Positions 1-8,753 are shown, counted from the first letter of the stretch. The stretch: DNA of 64,000 nucleotides from Streptomyces sp. CB02980 (GCF_014451325.2 NZ_JACSCH020000015.1:162264-226263); one strand, 5' to 3'. Made by a program: numbers and translations. Notes: generated by a model not told the origin, from the letters alone.

Positions 1-827
1 TGACGGTGCTGTGGGACGTCGGCGGGCGCCGGACGGCCGGCGCGGTCCGCCCGTACCTCGCGGTGATCAGGAAGGACCTTGTCCCGGCGTTCGTGTCCGT
101 CGTCCCGGTCGCGATCGCCACGTACCTGGTGACGTGGACCGGCTGGATCGTCAGCGACAAGGGCTACTTCCGGAACTGGGCCGCCGACCAGGACAAGCTG
201 GACGGCGGCGGGACCTGGGGCTGGCTGCCGCAGTGGCTGCGCAGCCTCTGGCACTACGAGTCCGAGGTCTACAGCTTCCACGTGGGCCTCACCTCGCCCC
301 ACACGTACGAGTCGAACCCGTGGTCGTGGATCGTCCTCGGCCGCCCGGTCTCCTACTTCTACGAGTCGCCCGCGCCCGGCACCGGCGGCTGCCCGGCCTC
401 CGCGAAGGAGAAGTGCGCGGCGGAGGTCCTGGCCCTCGGCACCCCGCTCCTGTGGTGGGCCGCCTGCTTCGCGATCCTGTACATCCTGTGGCGCTGGGCC
501 TTCCGCCGCGACTGGCGCGCGGGGGCGATCGCCTGCGGCATCGCGGCCGGCTGGGTCCCCTGGTTCCTCTACCAGGAGCGCACCATCTTCCTCTTCTACG
601 CGGTGGTCTTCGTTCCGTTCCTGTGTCTCGCGGTGGCGATGATGCTGGGCGCGATCGTCGGTCCCGCGGGTTCCTCGGAGAGACGCCGCACCTTCGGCGC
701 GGTGGCGGCGGGCTGCATCGTTCTTCTCATCGTCTGGAATTTCATCTATTTCTGGCCGATCTACACCGGCACTCCGATTCCACTTGACCAATGGCGACAC
801 CGGATGTGGCTCGGCACCTGGGTGTAG
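1..827 (+). CDS. pmt: Protein O-mannosyltransferase, C-terminal part (cut by left edge)
   Basis: This is the membrane-embedded C-terminal part of a GT39 protein O-mannosyltransferase; codons run from base 3 and about 274 residues are visible. The family moves mannose from polyprenyl-phosphate-mannose onto Ser/Thr of secreted proteins on the outer face of the membrane. The sequence shows an aromatic-rich external loop with many Trp and Tyr, followed by four to five hydrophobic helices near visible residues 32-48, 150-165, 178-192, 197-218 and 235-253. This layout matches the conserved C-terminal 4TM region of the family. The catalytic N-terminal loop lies outside the window. A strong hairpin follows the stop. 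Confidence 0.88.
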   Translation, partial: TVLWDVGGRRTAGAVRPYLAVIRKDLVPAFVSVVPVAIATYLVTWTGWIVSDKGYFRNWAADQDKLDGGGTWGWLPQWLRSLWHYESEVYSFHVGLTSPHTYESNPWSWIVLGRPVSYFYESPAPGTGGCPASAKEKCAAEVLALGTPLLWWAACFAILYILWRWAFRRDWRAGAIACGIAAGWVPWFLYQERTIFLFYAVVFVPFLCLAVAMMLGAIVGPAGSSERRRTFGAVAAGCIVLLIVWNFIYFWPIYTGTPIPLDQWRHRMWLGTWV

Positions 828-841
828 CAGGGGAATCGCAG

Positions 842-874
842 CGAGAGGGCGCGACCGGTGGTCGCGCCCTCTCG
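842..874 (+). terminator. Intrinsic terminator hairpin after pmt
   Basis: A perfect 15-bp inverted repeat (arms 842-856 and 860-874, loop GGT) begins 14 nt after the pmt stop. There is no real T-tract, as is usual for Streptomyces terminators. Confidence 0.8.
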
Positions 875-1031
875 GGTTGTCGCCAGTGGCTGCCGGCGGC
901 CATCGGCGGCCCGGCTCGGGGCGCGCCCCGTACCCCGGTCCGCCGGATTCGTACAACCATCCGCACGCTCAGGAGTCATGTAAGACGAGTGCGCCGTATG
1001 CGTGTTCGTTTCGTTTCCAGGGGGACTCCAC

Positions 1032-1955
1032 ATGACTCACCGCATATCTCTGCGTGCCCGCGTGCTTCCGGCCGTGGCCGCCGCCGGAATGCTCGTGTCC
1101 GTCGTCGCGGGCGCGGCACCTGCTGCCGCCGCCACCGCGCCGCAGGTCAGCTGCACGTCCGGCAAGGCCGGGCTCGCCGCCAAGCTTCAGCGGGACATCA
1201 CCGCCGCCCTCGCCACGCGCGCCGGTACCGTCGCCGTCGGCCTGCGCGACCGCACCACGAACACCACCTGCACCCTGCGCGCCACGGTCTCCTACGACTC
1301 GGCCAGCGTCGTGAAGGTGACCGTCCTCGCCACGCTCCTCTGGGACGCCAAGAAGACCAACCGGTACCTGACCGCACGCGAGTCCAGCCTCGCCACCGCC
1401 ATGATCACCAAGTCCGACAACGCGGCCACCACCTCCCTGTGGAACCAGCTCGGCGTCACCAAGGTGAAGGGCTTCCTGGCGGCTGCCGGCATGACGCGGA
1501 CGGTGCCGGGGTCCGGCGGCTACTGGGGGCTCACCCGGATCAACGTCACCGACGAGCAGCGGCTGCTCTCACTGATCACCGCCAGGAACACCGTCCTGAG
1601 TGACAACTCCCGCGCCTACATCCACAAGCTCATGGGGCAGGTCGTCACCTCGCAGAGGTGGGGGACCCCCGCCGGCGCGCCCTCCTCCGTGTCCAAGCAC
1701 GTCAAGAACGGCTGGCTGCAGCGCGCCACGCGCGGCTGGCGCGTGCACAGCATCGGCACGTTCCAGGGCGGCGGCCACGACTACACCGTCTCCGTGCTCA
1801 CCGACGGCAACAGCACGATGAGCTACGGCGTGAACACGATCCAGGCCGTGGCCAAGGTGATCCACCGGGATCTGGTCCCGACGGCGCCCGCCGCGTCCCG
1901 TTACACGCCGACCACCACGCCCAAGGAGGCGTACGTCGCGGTTCCCCAGGGCTGA
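1032..1955 (+). CDS. Secreted class A beta-lactamase-like serine hydrolase
   Basis: The 307-residue protein has a signal peptide (Arg-rich start, hydrophobic residues 11-30, Ala-rich cleavage region near 35). It carries the class A beta-lactamase/DD-peptidase motifs S92-V-V-K95 and S128-D-N130. The third motif reads K225-N-G instead of KTG, so true beta-lactamase activity is uncertain; a cell-wall or other serine hydrolase role is possible. I start at ATG 1032 because AGGGGA lies 7 nt upstream; an in-frame ATG 30 nt earlier lacks such a site. It sits between pmt and a penicillin-binding protein, consistent with envelope work. Confidence 0.8.
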   Translation: MTHRISLRARVLPAVAAAGMLVSVVAGAAPAAAATAPQVSCTSGKAGLAAKLQRDITAALATRAGTVAVGLRDRTTNTTCTLRATVSYDSASVVKVTVLATLLWDAKKTNRYLTARESSLATAMITKSDNAATTSLWNQLGVTKVKGFLAAAGMTRTVPGSGGYWGLTRINVTDEQRLLSLITARNTVLSDNSRAYIHKLMGQVVTSQRWGTPAGAPSSVSKHVKNGWLQRATRGWRVHSIGTFQGGGHDYTVSVLTDGNSTMSYGVNTIQAVAKVIHRDLVPTAPAASRYTPTTTPKEAYVAVPQG

Positions 1956-2053
1956 CGCCCCGGCTCCCGGCGTGAAGGAGAGGCCGGAACGTGCTCGACA
2001 CACGCATGGGGCGCTGCTTGACTCGTGTGTTCACACGGGGAGGGAGCGCAGCC

Positions 2054-3700
2054 ATGCGCAGTGGAGCCAAGGTCGCAATCGTCGGGGGTGTGTTCGTCGT
2101 CGTGGCGGGCGGGGTCGGATACGGGGGCTACAACCTCTGGAACGGCGTCATGGGCGGCGAGACGTCACCGCGGTCCAACTCCGCCGACGCGCCGAGAACC
2201 GGGCCCGTCACGGATGAGGAAGTCACCACCGCCGCACGGGACTTCCTCGCCGCCTGGGCCGCGGGGGAGCCGGAGAAGGCAGGGCAGCTGACGAACGACC
2301 CGGTCACGGCGGGGTCGGCCGTGGCGGCCTACCACGACGGCGCGGGCATCACGAAGGCCGTGATCACGCCGGGGACGCCGGTCGGGACGACCGTGCCGTT
2401 CACGGTGAAGGCCACGCTCACGTACGAGGACGTGTCGAAGCCCTGGTCGTACACCTCCCGGCTGACCGTCGTCCGGGGGCAGACCACCGGCCGGGCGCTG
2501 GTGAAGTGGACGCCGTCCGTGCTCCATCCGAAGCTCCTCACCGCCGACGCCACGCTGCGTACGGGCGTCGCGAAGACGGCCCCCGTGAAGGCGGTCGACC
2601 GGAACGGTGACGAGCTGACGGCCGCGAAGTATCCCTCGCTGGGACCCGTCCTGGACACCCTGCGCCAGCGGTACGGGGCGAAGGCGGGCGGCGAGAGCGG
2701 CATCGAGACCTGGATCGACTCGGGCAGCGCGTCCGTGCCCGACTCCACTCTCCTCGTCCTGTCGAAGGGGAAGCCGGGCACGCTGAAGACCACGATCGAC
2801 GCGGACGTCCAGGCAGCGGCGGAGAAGGCGGTCAAGGCCTACGGGAGCGCGTCGGTGGCCGCGATCGAGCCGTCGACGGGTGCGATCCGGGCGGTCGCCA
2901 ACAGCCCGGCCACCGAGTTCAACGTCGCGTTCCAGGGAGCCCAGGCCCCCGGCTCGACGATGAAGATCGTCACTGCGGCGATGATGCTGCAGAACGGCCT
3001 GGCGACGCCCGACACCAAGGTCGAGTGTCCTTCCGAAGTCCTGTCGAGGGGCCAGACCTTCGAGAACCTCGACAGGTTCAGCATCACCGACGGCACCCTC
3101 ACCCAGGCGTTCCGCCGGTCCTGCAACACCGCCTTCATCAAGGCGATCAGCACCCTCAGCGACAAGGGCATCGCGGACACCGCCCTCGGCGACACCGCCC
3201 GCGACTCCTTCGGCATCGGTCAGGTCTGGCAGGTGGGCGTGACCGCGGCGGACGGCAGCGTCCCCGAGTCGGCCGGCAGCGATACGCCCGCCTCGTACAT
3301 CGGCCAGGGCAAGATCACGATGAGCGCCCTGAACGTCGCCTCGCTCTCCGCGACCGTGAAGAACGGCGGATTCCTCCAGCCGTACCTGGTGGCGCGGGAC
3401 CTCGACGACCGCGAGTTCGCCAAGGCCGAACCGCTCTCCGGCGAGGTCGCCAGGGGGCTGCGCACGATGATGAACGCGGCCGCGACGGCACCGGACGGCA
3501 CCGCGGTCCGCGCGATGTCCGGGCTCGCCTCCCCGAAGGGCGCGAAGACCGGCTCCGCCGAGGTCGACAACCAGCAAGACTCCAACAGCTGGTTCACCGG
3601 CTACTCCGGCGACCTCGCGGCCGCGGCGGTCGTCCAGTCCGGCGGCCACGGCGGCGACGCGGCGGGCCCGGTGGTGGCGAAGGTGCTGCGGGCCGGCTGA
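2054..3700 (+). CDS. Penicillin-binding protein (class B type transpeptidase with NTF2-like domain)
   Basis: The 548-residue protein has one N-terminal membrane anchor (residues 7-27), an NTF2-like/MecA-N-like domain (about 52-165) and a penicillin-binding transpeptidase domain. All three catalytic motifs are present: S301-T-M-K304, S356-C-N358 and K498-T-G500. It would cross-link peptidoglycan outside the membrane. GTG and ATG codons exist up to 63 nt upstream, but ATG 2054 is preceded by GGGAGGGA at a good distance and begins just before the membrane segment. It is about 100 nt downstream of the serine hydrolase gene and may be cotranscribed with it. Confidence 0.9.
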   Translation: MRSGAKVAIVGGVFVVVAGGVGYGGYNLWNGVMGGETSPRSNSADAPRTGPVTDEEVTTAARDFLAAWAAGEPEKAGQLTNDPVTAGSAVAAYHDGAGITKAVITPGTPVGTTVPFTVKATLTYEDVSKPWSYTSRLTVVRGQTTGRALVKWTPSVLHPKLLTADATLRTGVAKTAPVKAVDRNGDELTAAKYPSLGPVLDTLRQRYGAKAGGESGIETWIDSGSASVPDSTLLVLSKGKPGTLKTTIDADVQAAAEKAVKAYGSASVAAIEPSTGAIRAVANSPATEFNVAFQGAQAPGSTMKIVTAAMMLQNGLATPDTKVECPSEVLSRGQTFENLDRFSITDGTLTQAFRRSCNTAFIKAISTLSDKGIADTALGDTARDSFGIGQVWQVGVTAADGSVPESAGSDTPASYIGQGKITMSALNVASLSATVKNGGFLQPYLVARDLDDREFAKAEPLSGEVARGLRTMMNAAATAPDGTAVRAMSGLASPKGAKTGSAEVDNQQDSNSWFTGYSGDLAAAAVVQSGGHGGDAAGPVVAKVLRAG

Positions 3701-3743
3701 CCCACCCCTCGGAACCCGGTCGCATGGCCCGTACAACTACCGC

Positions 3744-3749
3744 TAGCGT
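3744..3749 (+). promoter_or_regulatory. -10 box (TAGCGT) for a leaderless YbaK-family gene
   Basis: TAGCGT lies exactly 7 nt before ATG 3757, with no purine-rich ribosome site in between. The transcript would start at or next to the A of the ATG. Confidence 0.55.
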
Positions 3750-3756
3750 GCGGGCC

Positions 3757-4251
3757 ATGACCGCTGACGAGACCACATCCCTCGCCCACCCCCGCTTCGC
3801 CGCCGCACTCCGGGAGCTGGGGCTCGACGTCGAGATCCGCCGCTTCCCGGACGAGACCCGCACCGCGCAGCAGGCCGCCGAGGCCATCGGCTGCGAGGTG
3901 TCGGAGATCGTGAAGTCGCTGGTCTTCGCGGCCGACGGGGTCCCGGTCCTCGTGCTGATGGACGGCGCCTCGCGGGTGGACGTCGAGCGGGTACGGGTGG
4001 AGCTGGGCGCCGGGAAGGTGACCCGGGTGGACGCGACGGTGGTCCGGGAGACGACCGGGTACGCGATCGGGGGCGTCCCGCCGTTCGGGCACCGCACCCG
4101 GACCCGGGTCCTCGCCGACCGGGGCCTGCTCGACCACACGCTGGTGTGGGCGGCGGCGGGCAACCCGCACACGGTGTTCGCGCTCGACCCGAAGTCGCTG
4201 GTGGCACACGCCGGCGGAACCCTGGTGGACGTCCGCGAGCCCTCGGCGTGA
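3757..4251 (+). CDS. YbaK/EbsC-family aminoacyl-tRNA deacylase
   Basis: This 164-residue single-domain protein matches the YbaK/ProX editing family, which hydrolyses mischarged tRNAs such as Cys-tRNA(Pro) in trans. The family signatures are visible: the EIVKSLVF segment with the conserved Lys near residue 53, the GAGKVTRVD segment and the YAIGGVPPFGH glycine-rich loop near residue 109. The ATG is chosen over a GTG 9 nt upstream because a -10-like box sits 7 nt before it. The last codons overlap the start of the downstream permease gene. A second, different YbaK-type gene lies at 9542-10069. Confidence 0.85.
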   Translation: MTADETTSLAHPRFAAALRELGLDVEIRRFPDETRTAQQAAEAIGCEVSEIVKSLVFAADGVPVLVLMDGASRVDVERVRVELGAGKVTRVDATVVRETTGYAIGGVPPFGHRTRTRVLADRGLLDHTLVWAAAGNPHTVFALDPKSLVAHAGGTLVDVREPSA

Positions 4252-5099
4252 CGCCGCTCGTCACCCTGGCCGTCCTGGTCGCCGCCGTCACGCACGCGAG
4301 CTGGAACGCGCTGGCGCACCACATCAAGGACCAGCTGCTCTCGTTCACGCTGATATCCGGCGGCGGCGCCCTCATCGGCCTCGTCACGGCCTTCTTCGTG
4401 CCGTTGCCGGCGGTGGAGGCGTGGCCGTACCTGGTGGCGTCCGCGCTGCTGCACGTGGGCTACATGGTGCTGCTCATGCGCTCGTTCTCGCTGGGCGACT
4501 TCGGCCAGATGTACCCGATCGCGCGCGGTACGGCCCCGCTGGCCGTGACGGCGCTCGCGGCGGTCTTCGTGGACGAGATACCGGACGGATGGCAGCTGCT
4601 GGGCGTCGCGGTGGCGTCCGCGGGTCTGACGGGCCTGGCCCTGTGGGGCATCCGGGGAAAGGGGGCGCGCCCCCACTGGCCGGCGCTGCTCGCGGCGGGC
4701 GCGACGGGCCTGTCGATCGCCCTGTACACGGTGGTGGACGGTGTGGGCGTCCGCGCCTCGGGCACACCGCTGGGCTACATCGCGTGGCTGATGGTCCTGG
4801 AGGGCCTGGCGATCCCGGCGTACGCCCTCTGGACCCGCCGGGCGGCCCTGCTCCCCCAGCTCCGCCCGTACGCGGGGCGGGGTCTGCTGGGCGCGGTGCT
4901 GTCGGTGGCCGCGTACAGCCTGGTGCTCTGGGCCCAGACGAAGGCGCCGCTGGCCCCGGTCGCCGCGCTGCGCGAGTCCTCGATCATCGTGGGCGCGGCC
5001 ATCGGAGCCCTGTTCTTCAAGGAACGCTTCGGCGGCCCGCGGGTCGCGGCGGCGGGCCTGATGGTGGCAGGCATCGGACTGATGCTGCACGCCGGGTGA
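4248..5099 (+). CDS. EamA (DMT superfamily) permease
   Basis: The 283-residue protein is almost entirely hydrophobic with about ten predicted membrane helices in two repeated halves, the EamA/RhaT drug-metabolite transporter fold. Its substrate cannot be told from sequence. GTG 4248 is used because it overlaps the stop of the deacylase gene (GTGA), a usual translational-coupling arrangement, and the first helix begins directly after it. Its C-terminal motif (LREssiivgaaigalffkE type) is typical of the family. It is probably in one operon with the preceding gene. Confidence 0.82.
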   Translation: MTPLVTLAVLVAAVTHASWNALAHHIKDQLLSFTLISGGGALIGLVTAFFVPLPAVEAWPYLVASALLHVGYMVLLMRSFSLGDFGQMYPIARGTAPLAVTALAAVFVDEIPDGWQLLGVAVASAGLTGLALWGIRGKGARPHWPALLAAGATGLSIALYTVVDGVGVRASGTPLGYIAWLMVLEGLAIPAYALWTRRAALLPQLRPYAGRGLLGAVLSVAAYSLVLWAQTKAPLAPVAALRESSIIVGAAIGALFFKERFGGPRVAAAGLMVAGIGLMLHAG

Positions 5100-5131
5100 G
5101 ACGGGGACGGGCGGGTGACGGGCGGGTGGCG

Positions 5132-5413
5132 TCAGCCACCGACGCCGACGCCTACGCCCGCGCCGGGGGCCGGGCCGTCCCAGGAGGCGCGGAAGAAGTC
5201 GGTACGGATGCGGCGGAAGCCGGTGTGACCGGTGGCCTGGGCGTGGGAGAGGCACCAGACGGCGGGCCCCCGCCCGTCGTCCGCCGCGCCGGAGCCGTCG
5301 AGGCAGGTGGTGCACTCGGCCTCGGTGATGGTCCCGCTGCCCGTCCGGTCGGGCCGTAACGCCCAGAGCCGGGGCCGCCGGGCGGTCCGGTGGTACGCCC
5401 CCGCCGCGCTCAC
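5132..5413 (-). CDS. Small DUF7848-like protein
   Basis: About 93 residues. The segment with two Cys in the EAECTTC block, a Trp-Cys-Leu block and a following HTGFRR-x-RTDF block resembles small Streptomyces proteins annotated DUF7848, which are often found near XRE/DUF397 genes. The function is unknown; two Cys and two His suggest a metal-binding mini-domain. The start is uncertain: the frame stays open upstream to 5557, and I chose GTG 5413 because the family is short and the upstream part is Arg/Pro-rich and atypical. The C-terminus is a Gly/Val-rich tail. Confidence 0.55.
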   Translation of the reverse strand: MSAAGAYHRTARRPRLWALRPDRTGSGTITEAECTTCLDGSGAADDGRGPAVWCLSHAQATGHTGFRRIRTDFFRASWDGPAPGAGVGVGVGG

Positions 5414-5791
5414 CTCGACCCGCCTGCGGCCGGCAGGACCGGTCGTGCCCCTGCGCCCGGGCGGCGCCCCGGCGGGGGCGGTAACTGCCGGCGGACCGGG
5501 CCGACACGGCGGACGCCAGGGTTGCTCACGTCGACGCTCCTTCGAAGCGGTGGCCACGCCCCGGCCGTTCGCGCGGTCGCGGGGGTCTTGCTGTTTCTCG
5601 TACGGACCAGCAAGATCAACTCACCGTTACGGTCGGGGTACGGCACGTGATCGCCATCACAGCATGCCCACGCACGCCGGAGGAATGCAAGGCTTGCGAA
5701 CTCCCCCTTGGCGTTCCATGAGTTGAGGACCGGAACGGTGACCGCGCACACTCGCGCGGACACCCGCCCGGCAGAGAAGGGACCGCATCAC
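5414..5791. promoter_or_regulatory. Intergenic region upstream of the XRE gene with two small palindromes
   Basis: This 378-bp stretch between the DUF7848-like gene and the XRE gene has lower GC in its right half and no convincing gene. It contains GTGAT-N4-ATCAC at 5647-5660 and GCAAG-G-CTTGC at 5687-5697, each a candidate operator. The divergent layout suggests promoters for both neighbours lie here. Confidence 0.4.
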
Positions 5792-6649
5792 ATGCCGGCC
5801 AAGCGCCCTCACCCGCCGACCGTCCGACTCCGGCGTCTCGCAGCGGAGTTGAGGAGGCTTCGCGCCGAGGCCGGACTCACGCGCGAGGACGTCACGCGGC
5901 GGACCGGGATCAACGAGGCGACGCTCTACCGGATCGAGAGATCGCGGGCCCGACCCCAAAGACGCACCCTGGTCAGCCTGTTGGACACCTACCGGGCCGA
6001 CGAGGCGCACCGCACCGACCTGTTGGCCCTGCAGAGCGGGGCGAACGACCAGGGCTGGCTGCGGCCGTACCACTCGGAACTGCCCGAGGAGTACACCGCG
6101 TACATCGGCTTCGAGGCCGAGGCGCGGACGGTCCGCAACTACGAGTCGCTGTTCGTTCCCGGGCTCGCCCAGACGGAGCAGTACGCCACCGAGGTCGTCC
6201 GGGGCGTCCTCCCGGTGGCCAGCCGGAAGGAGGTCGCACAGCGCGTCCAGGCGCGCATGGAGCGCCAGGCCCTCCTCACCGGGGAACGGCCCCTGCAGCT
6301 CCGGGCGATCGTGGACGAGGCGGCCCTGCGGCGCGCGGTCGGAGGCCGCGAGGTCATGCGCGGCCAGGCACGGCACCTGCTCGCACTGATGGCGGAGCCG
6401 CACGTGACGTTCCAGGTCATCCCCTTCGAGAAGGGCGCACACGCCGGCATGACGGGCAGCTTCGTCCACATGGACTTCCCCCACGCGGACGATCCCGGGC
6501 TGGTCTATCTGGACACGCCGGCCGGCGACCTGTTCCTCGAGTCGGAGACGGAGATCCGGCGCTACAAGTCGATGTTCGAGCACCTCCAGGCGGTGGCCCT
6601 CGGGCCGGACGACAGCGCGGGGCTGCTGGCCAGGGTCGCGGAAGAGTAG
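5792..6649 (+). CDS. XRE-family regulator with DUF5753
   Basis: The 285-residue protein has an N-terminal helix-turn-helix of the XRE type (about residues 12-65, with a typical G-x-N-E-A-T-L-Y-R-I-E turn) followed by a DUF5753 sensor-like domain (about 90-270) that includes the characteristic YESLFVPGLAQTEQYA segment. Such proteins pair with DUF397 proteins in Streptomyces and act like regulator/partner switches (WhiJ-type). I start at ATG 5792, preceded by GAAGGGA 9 nt away; a GTG at 5738 is possible. The DUF397 gene follows 21 nt downstream. Confidence 0.88.
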   Translation: MPAKRPHPPTVRLRRLAAELRRLRAEAGLTREDVTRRTGINEATLYRIERSRARPQRRTLVSLLDTYRADEAHRTDLLALQSGANDQGWLRPYHSELPEEYTAYIGFEAEARTVRNYESLFVPGLAQTEQYATEVVRGVLPVASRKEVAQRVQARMERQALLTGERPLQLRAIVDEAALRRAVGGREVMRGQARHLLALMAEPHVTFQVIPFEKGAHAGMTGSFVHMDFPHADDPGLVYLDTPAGDLFLESETEIRRYKSMFEHLQAVALGPDDSAGLLARVAEE

Positions 6650-6670
6650 GACCGAGAGAGGGTGTTCGCA

Positions 6671-6871
6671 GTGCAGCACGACCCGGCCGAGCCGATGTGG
6701 CGGAGCAGCAGCTACAGCAGCGGGAACGGTCAGTGCGTGGAGGTCGCGGAGGACCCCCACGGCACCGTCCCCGTCCGTGACGGCAAGGCGGCCCCCGCCG
6801 GCCCCCACCTCTCCTTCGGGGGCGGGGCCTGGACGTCCTTCGTGGCCGCGGTCAGGACCGGGCGGCTGTAG
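6671..6871 (+). CDS. DUF397 partner protein
   Basis: This 66-residue protein shows the DUF397 pattern: W-R-x-S-S-Y-S-x-x-x-G-x-C-V-E-V near the N-terminus, a V-x-V-R-D-x-K block and a C-terminal F-x-x-A-V-R-x-G-R-L. It is the usual partner of the upstream XRE/DUF5753 regulator. GTG 6671 is preferred to GTG 6662 because GAGAGAGG lies at the right distance for the former. A strong hairpin ends the two-gene unit. Confidence 0.88.
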   Translation: MQHDPAEPMWRSSSYSSGNGQCVEVAEDPHGTVPVRDGKAAPAGPHLSFGGGAWTSFVAAVRTGRL

Positions 6872-6882
6872 CCCGGACGGGA

Positions 6883-6920
6883 GCGGACGCCGGGCTCGGG
6901 GGCCCGTGCCCGGCGTCCGC
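6883..6920 (+). terminator. Terminator after XRE/DUF397
   Basis: A perfect 13-bp inverted repeat (6883-6895 and 6908-6920) with a 12-nt loop begins 11 nt after the DUF397 stop. Confidence 0.75.
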
Positions 6921-6922
6921 GC

Positions 6923-7035
6923 CCGTGCCTGCCCGCGCCTGCCCGCGCCTGCGCCCGTGCCTGCCTGCCTGCCTGCCTGCGCCCGTGCCCGCGCCGTGCC
7001 TGCCTGCCTGCCTGCGCCCGTGCCCGCGCCGTGCC
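6923..7035. repeat. TGCC-rich minisatellite with a 35-bp duplicated unit
   Basis: The stretch is built from GCCTGCC, GCCCGTGCC and GCCCGCGCC words. The 22-bp block at 6979-7000 recurs at 7014-7035, a 35-bp period with runs of TGCC between. It lies between the terminator and the convergent SDR gene and encodes nothing convincing. Confidence 0.8.
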
Positions 7036-7039
7036 GGTC

Positions 7040-7820
7040 TCACTCCCCCAGAACCTCCGCGAAGTGCGTGTTCACCGCCAGCAGGCCGCCGTCCACGCGC
7101 AGGACCGTGCCCGTGATCCAGGACGCGTCCGCCGAGGCCAGGAAGGCGACCGCCGCCGCCACGTCCTCCGGGGTGCCCACCCGCGACAGGGGGTAGACCC
7201 GGTCGGCCAGGGTCTTCAGCTCGCGGTCCTTGCCCGACCACGCCGTCGTCGCGATCGTCCCCGGGTTGATCTGGTTCACGCGCACCCCGCGCGCCGCCGC
7301 GTCACCCGCGAGCGTCCGGGTCAGCGACGCCAGGCCCGCCTTCGCCGCGCTGTAGGCGTGGTTGCCGAAGTCCGTCTCGGCGTTGACCGAGCCGATGTTC
7401 ACGATCGCCCCGCGCCCGCCGGCCGCCGCCAGGTGCGGCAGCGCCGCCCGGGAGCAGCGGACCGCGCCCATGAAGGTGACGTCGTGCTGGACGGTGAACA
7501 CCGCGTCCGGCTCGTCCTCGAAGCGGTCCCGGTCGGGCGCCACCGGGCCGAGCGCGTTGTTGACGAGGACGTCCAGGCGCCCGAAGGTCTCCACCGCGTA
7601 CGCCGTCGCCTCGTCCACCGACGACTGGTCGCCCACGTCGCAGTGCCGGTGCTCCGCGCCCGGAATCCCCTCCGCCGTCTTCCGCGCCGCCGCCTCGTCC
7701 GTCCGTGACCAGGACCCGCGCCCCCTCCGCCGCGAGCCGTCGCGCCGTCGCCGCGCCGATGCCGCGCGCCGCGCCCGTGATCAGTACCGCGTATCCGCCG
7801 AAGCGTTCCCTGAGGTCCAT
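7040..7820 (-). pseudogene. SDR-family oxidoreductase, frameshifted
   Basis: Joined across a frameshift this is a complete classical short-chain dehydrogenase of about 260 residues. The N-terminal part (start ATG 7820) has the NAD(P) motif T-G-A-A-R-G-I-G. The C-terminal part has the N-N-A motif, the catalytic Y-S-A-A-K and the usual I-T-G-x-x-L-x-V-D-G-G end. The two halves are in different frames; the break is at about 7699-7706, just after the second beta strand (V-L-V-T-D), consistent with one extra base or two missing. It may be a true pseudogene or an assembly error, because both halves look otherwise intact and well conserved. Confidence 0.75.
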
Positions 7821-8015
7821 GCGCCCGATCTCAGCACCCGGGTCCGGGCCACGCCAGCCCCCCGTAACATCCCGTTCATCAATTACCCCCGCCTCTATGC
7901 ACGAAGAAAGCGCAGCTACGGCAATTCGGCCAGAGCCGAAAGACTTTGACACACCCCTGGCGCGAATACCACGATCTACTTCGCCGACGACCACGCTTTC
8001 ATCAGGGGGAAAACC
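7821..8015 (+). promoter_or_regulatory. Promoter region of the hydroxylase/LysE pair
   Basis: This 195-bp gap has lower GC than its surroundings. It holds TTCGGC-N4-GCCGAA at 7925-7940, directly followed by TTGACA at 7946-7951 as a possible -35 box. No clear -10 box stands 17 nt away. AGGGGGA sits just before ATG 8016. Confidence 0.45.
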
Positions 8016-8753
8016 ATGTCCACGTATCAGTCCGGTGTCGAGGAAATCGCCGAGTCACTTTCCTCCCGGAGCTACGACCTGATCTCGGGCGAGAAGGTGA
8101 AGGACCTTCTCAACCGGCGCTCCGAGACCGCCCTCGACGACCTGGAGCCCTTCCGCGACAGCTGGTCGCGGATGCCGCTCGACAGCTACATGGCGGACGG
8201 CGGACGCTACCGCCGTCGTCGGCACGCCACCCTGAGCGCGCCCCGCGCGAGCTCCGACTACCGCATCGAGCCGCACCAGCCGCACTACCAGGGGCTCGAC
8301 TACAACACCCTCAACGGCGGCGTGGCCCGGCACTACGAGCCGTTCGAGGACCAGATCCTGCGCGGCCGCACCATGGACAGCCTGCTCACCCTCGGCTGCG
8401 ACATCTTCGGCCGCCTCGCCCCGTACTCGGGCTGGCACATCGAGGCCCACCAGTTCCGTATCGAGGTCGACGGCGAGGAGGTCGGCCTGCCCACGCCGGA
8501 GGGCGTGCACCGCGACGGTGTCACGTTCGTCCTGATGGCGATGGTCGGCCGCTCGAACGCCACCGGCGGCGAGAGCACCGTCTTCAACCTGGACAAGCAG
8601 CCGGTCGAGAAGTTCTCCCTGACCGACCCGCTCGACGTGGCCCTCGTCAACGACGAGCGCGTCTACCACGGCGTCTCGCCCATCGAGCAGATCGACCCCG
8701 CCGCCCCGGCCTCGCGCGACGTGCTGGTCATCACCTACCGTCACAAGCCGTGA
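8016..8753 (+). CDS. 2OG-Fe(II) dioxygenase, amino-acid hydroxylase type
   Basis: The 245-residue protein resembles the 2OG-Fe dioxygenase family (PF10014) that includes bacterial free L-isoleucine and related amino-acid hydroxylases. The iron triad is visible: H165-x-D167 in G-V-H-R-D-G and H218 in V-Y-H-G, with a C-terminal Tyr-Arg suitable for binding 2-oxoglutarate. The start is ATG 8016 behind AGGGGGA. The next gene encodes a LysE-type exporter, suggesting that a hydroxylated amino acid is made and exported. The substrate cannot be read from the sequence. Confidence 0.8.
   Translation: MSTYQSGVEEIAESLSSRSYDLISGEKVKDLLNRRSETALDDLEPFRDSWSRMPLDSYMADGGRYRRRRHATLSAPRASSDYRIEPHQPHYQGLDYNTLNGGVARHYEPFEDQILRGRTMDSLLTLGCDIFGRLAPYSGWHIEAHQFRIEVDGEEVGLPTPEGVHRDGVTFVLMAMVGRSNATGGESTVFNLDKQPVEKFSLTDPLDVALVNDERVYHGVSPIEQIDPAAPASRDVLVITYRHKP

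Noticed and set aside
5410..5763. Minus-strand frame of 117 codons in the XRE upstream region
   Set aside because: No ribosome site, odd composition, overlaps the DUF7848-like gene in another frame.
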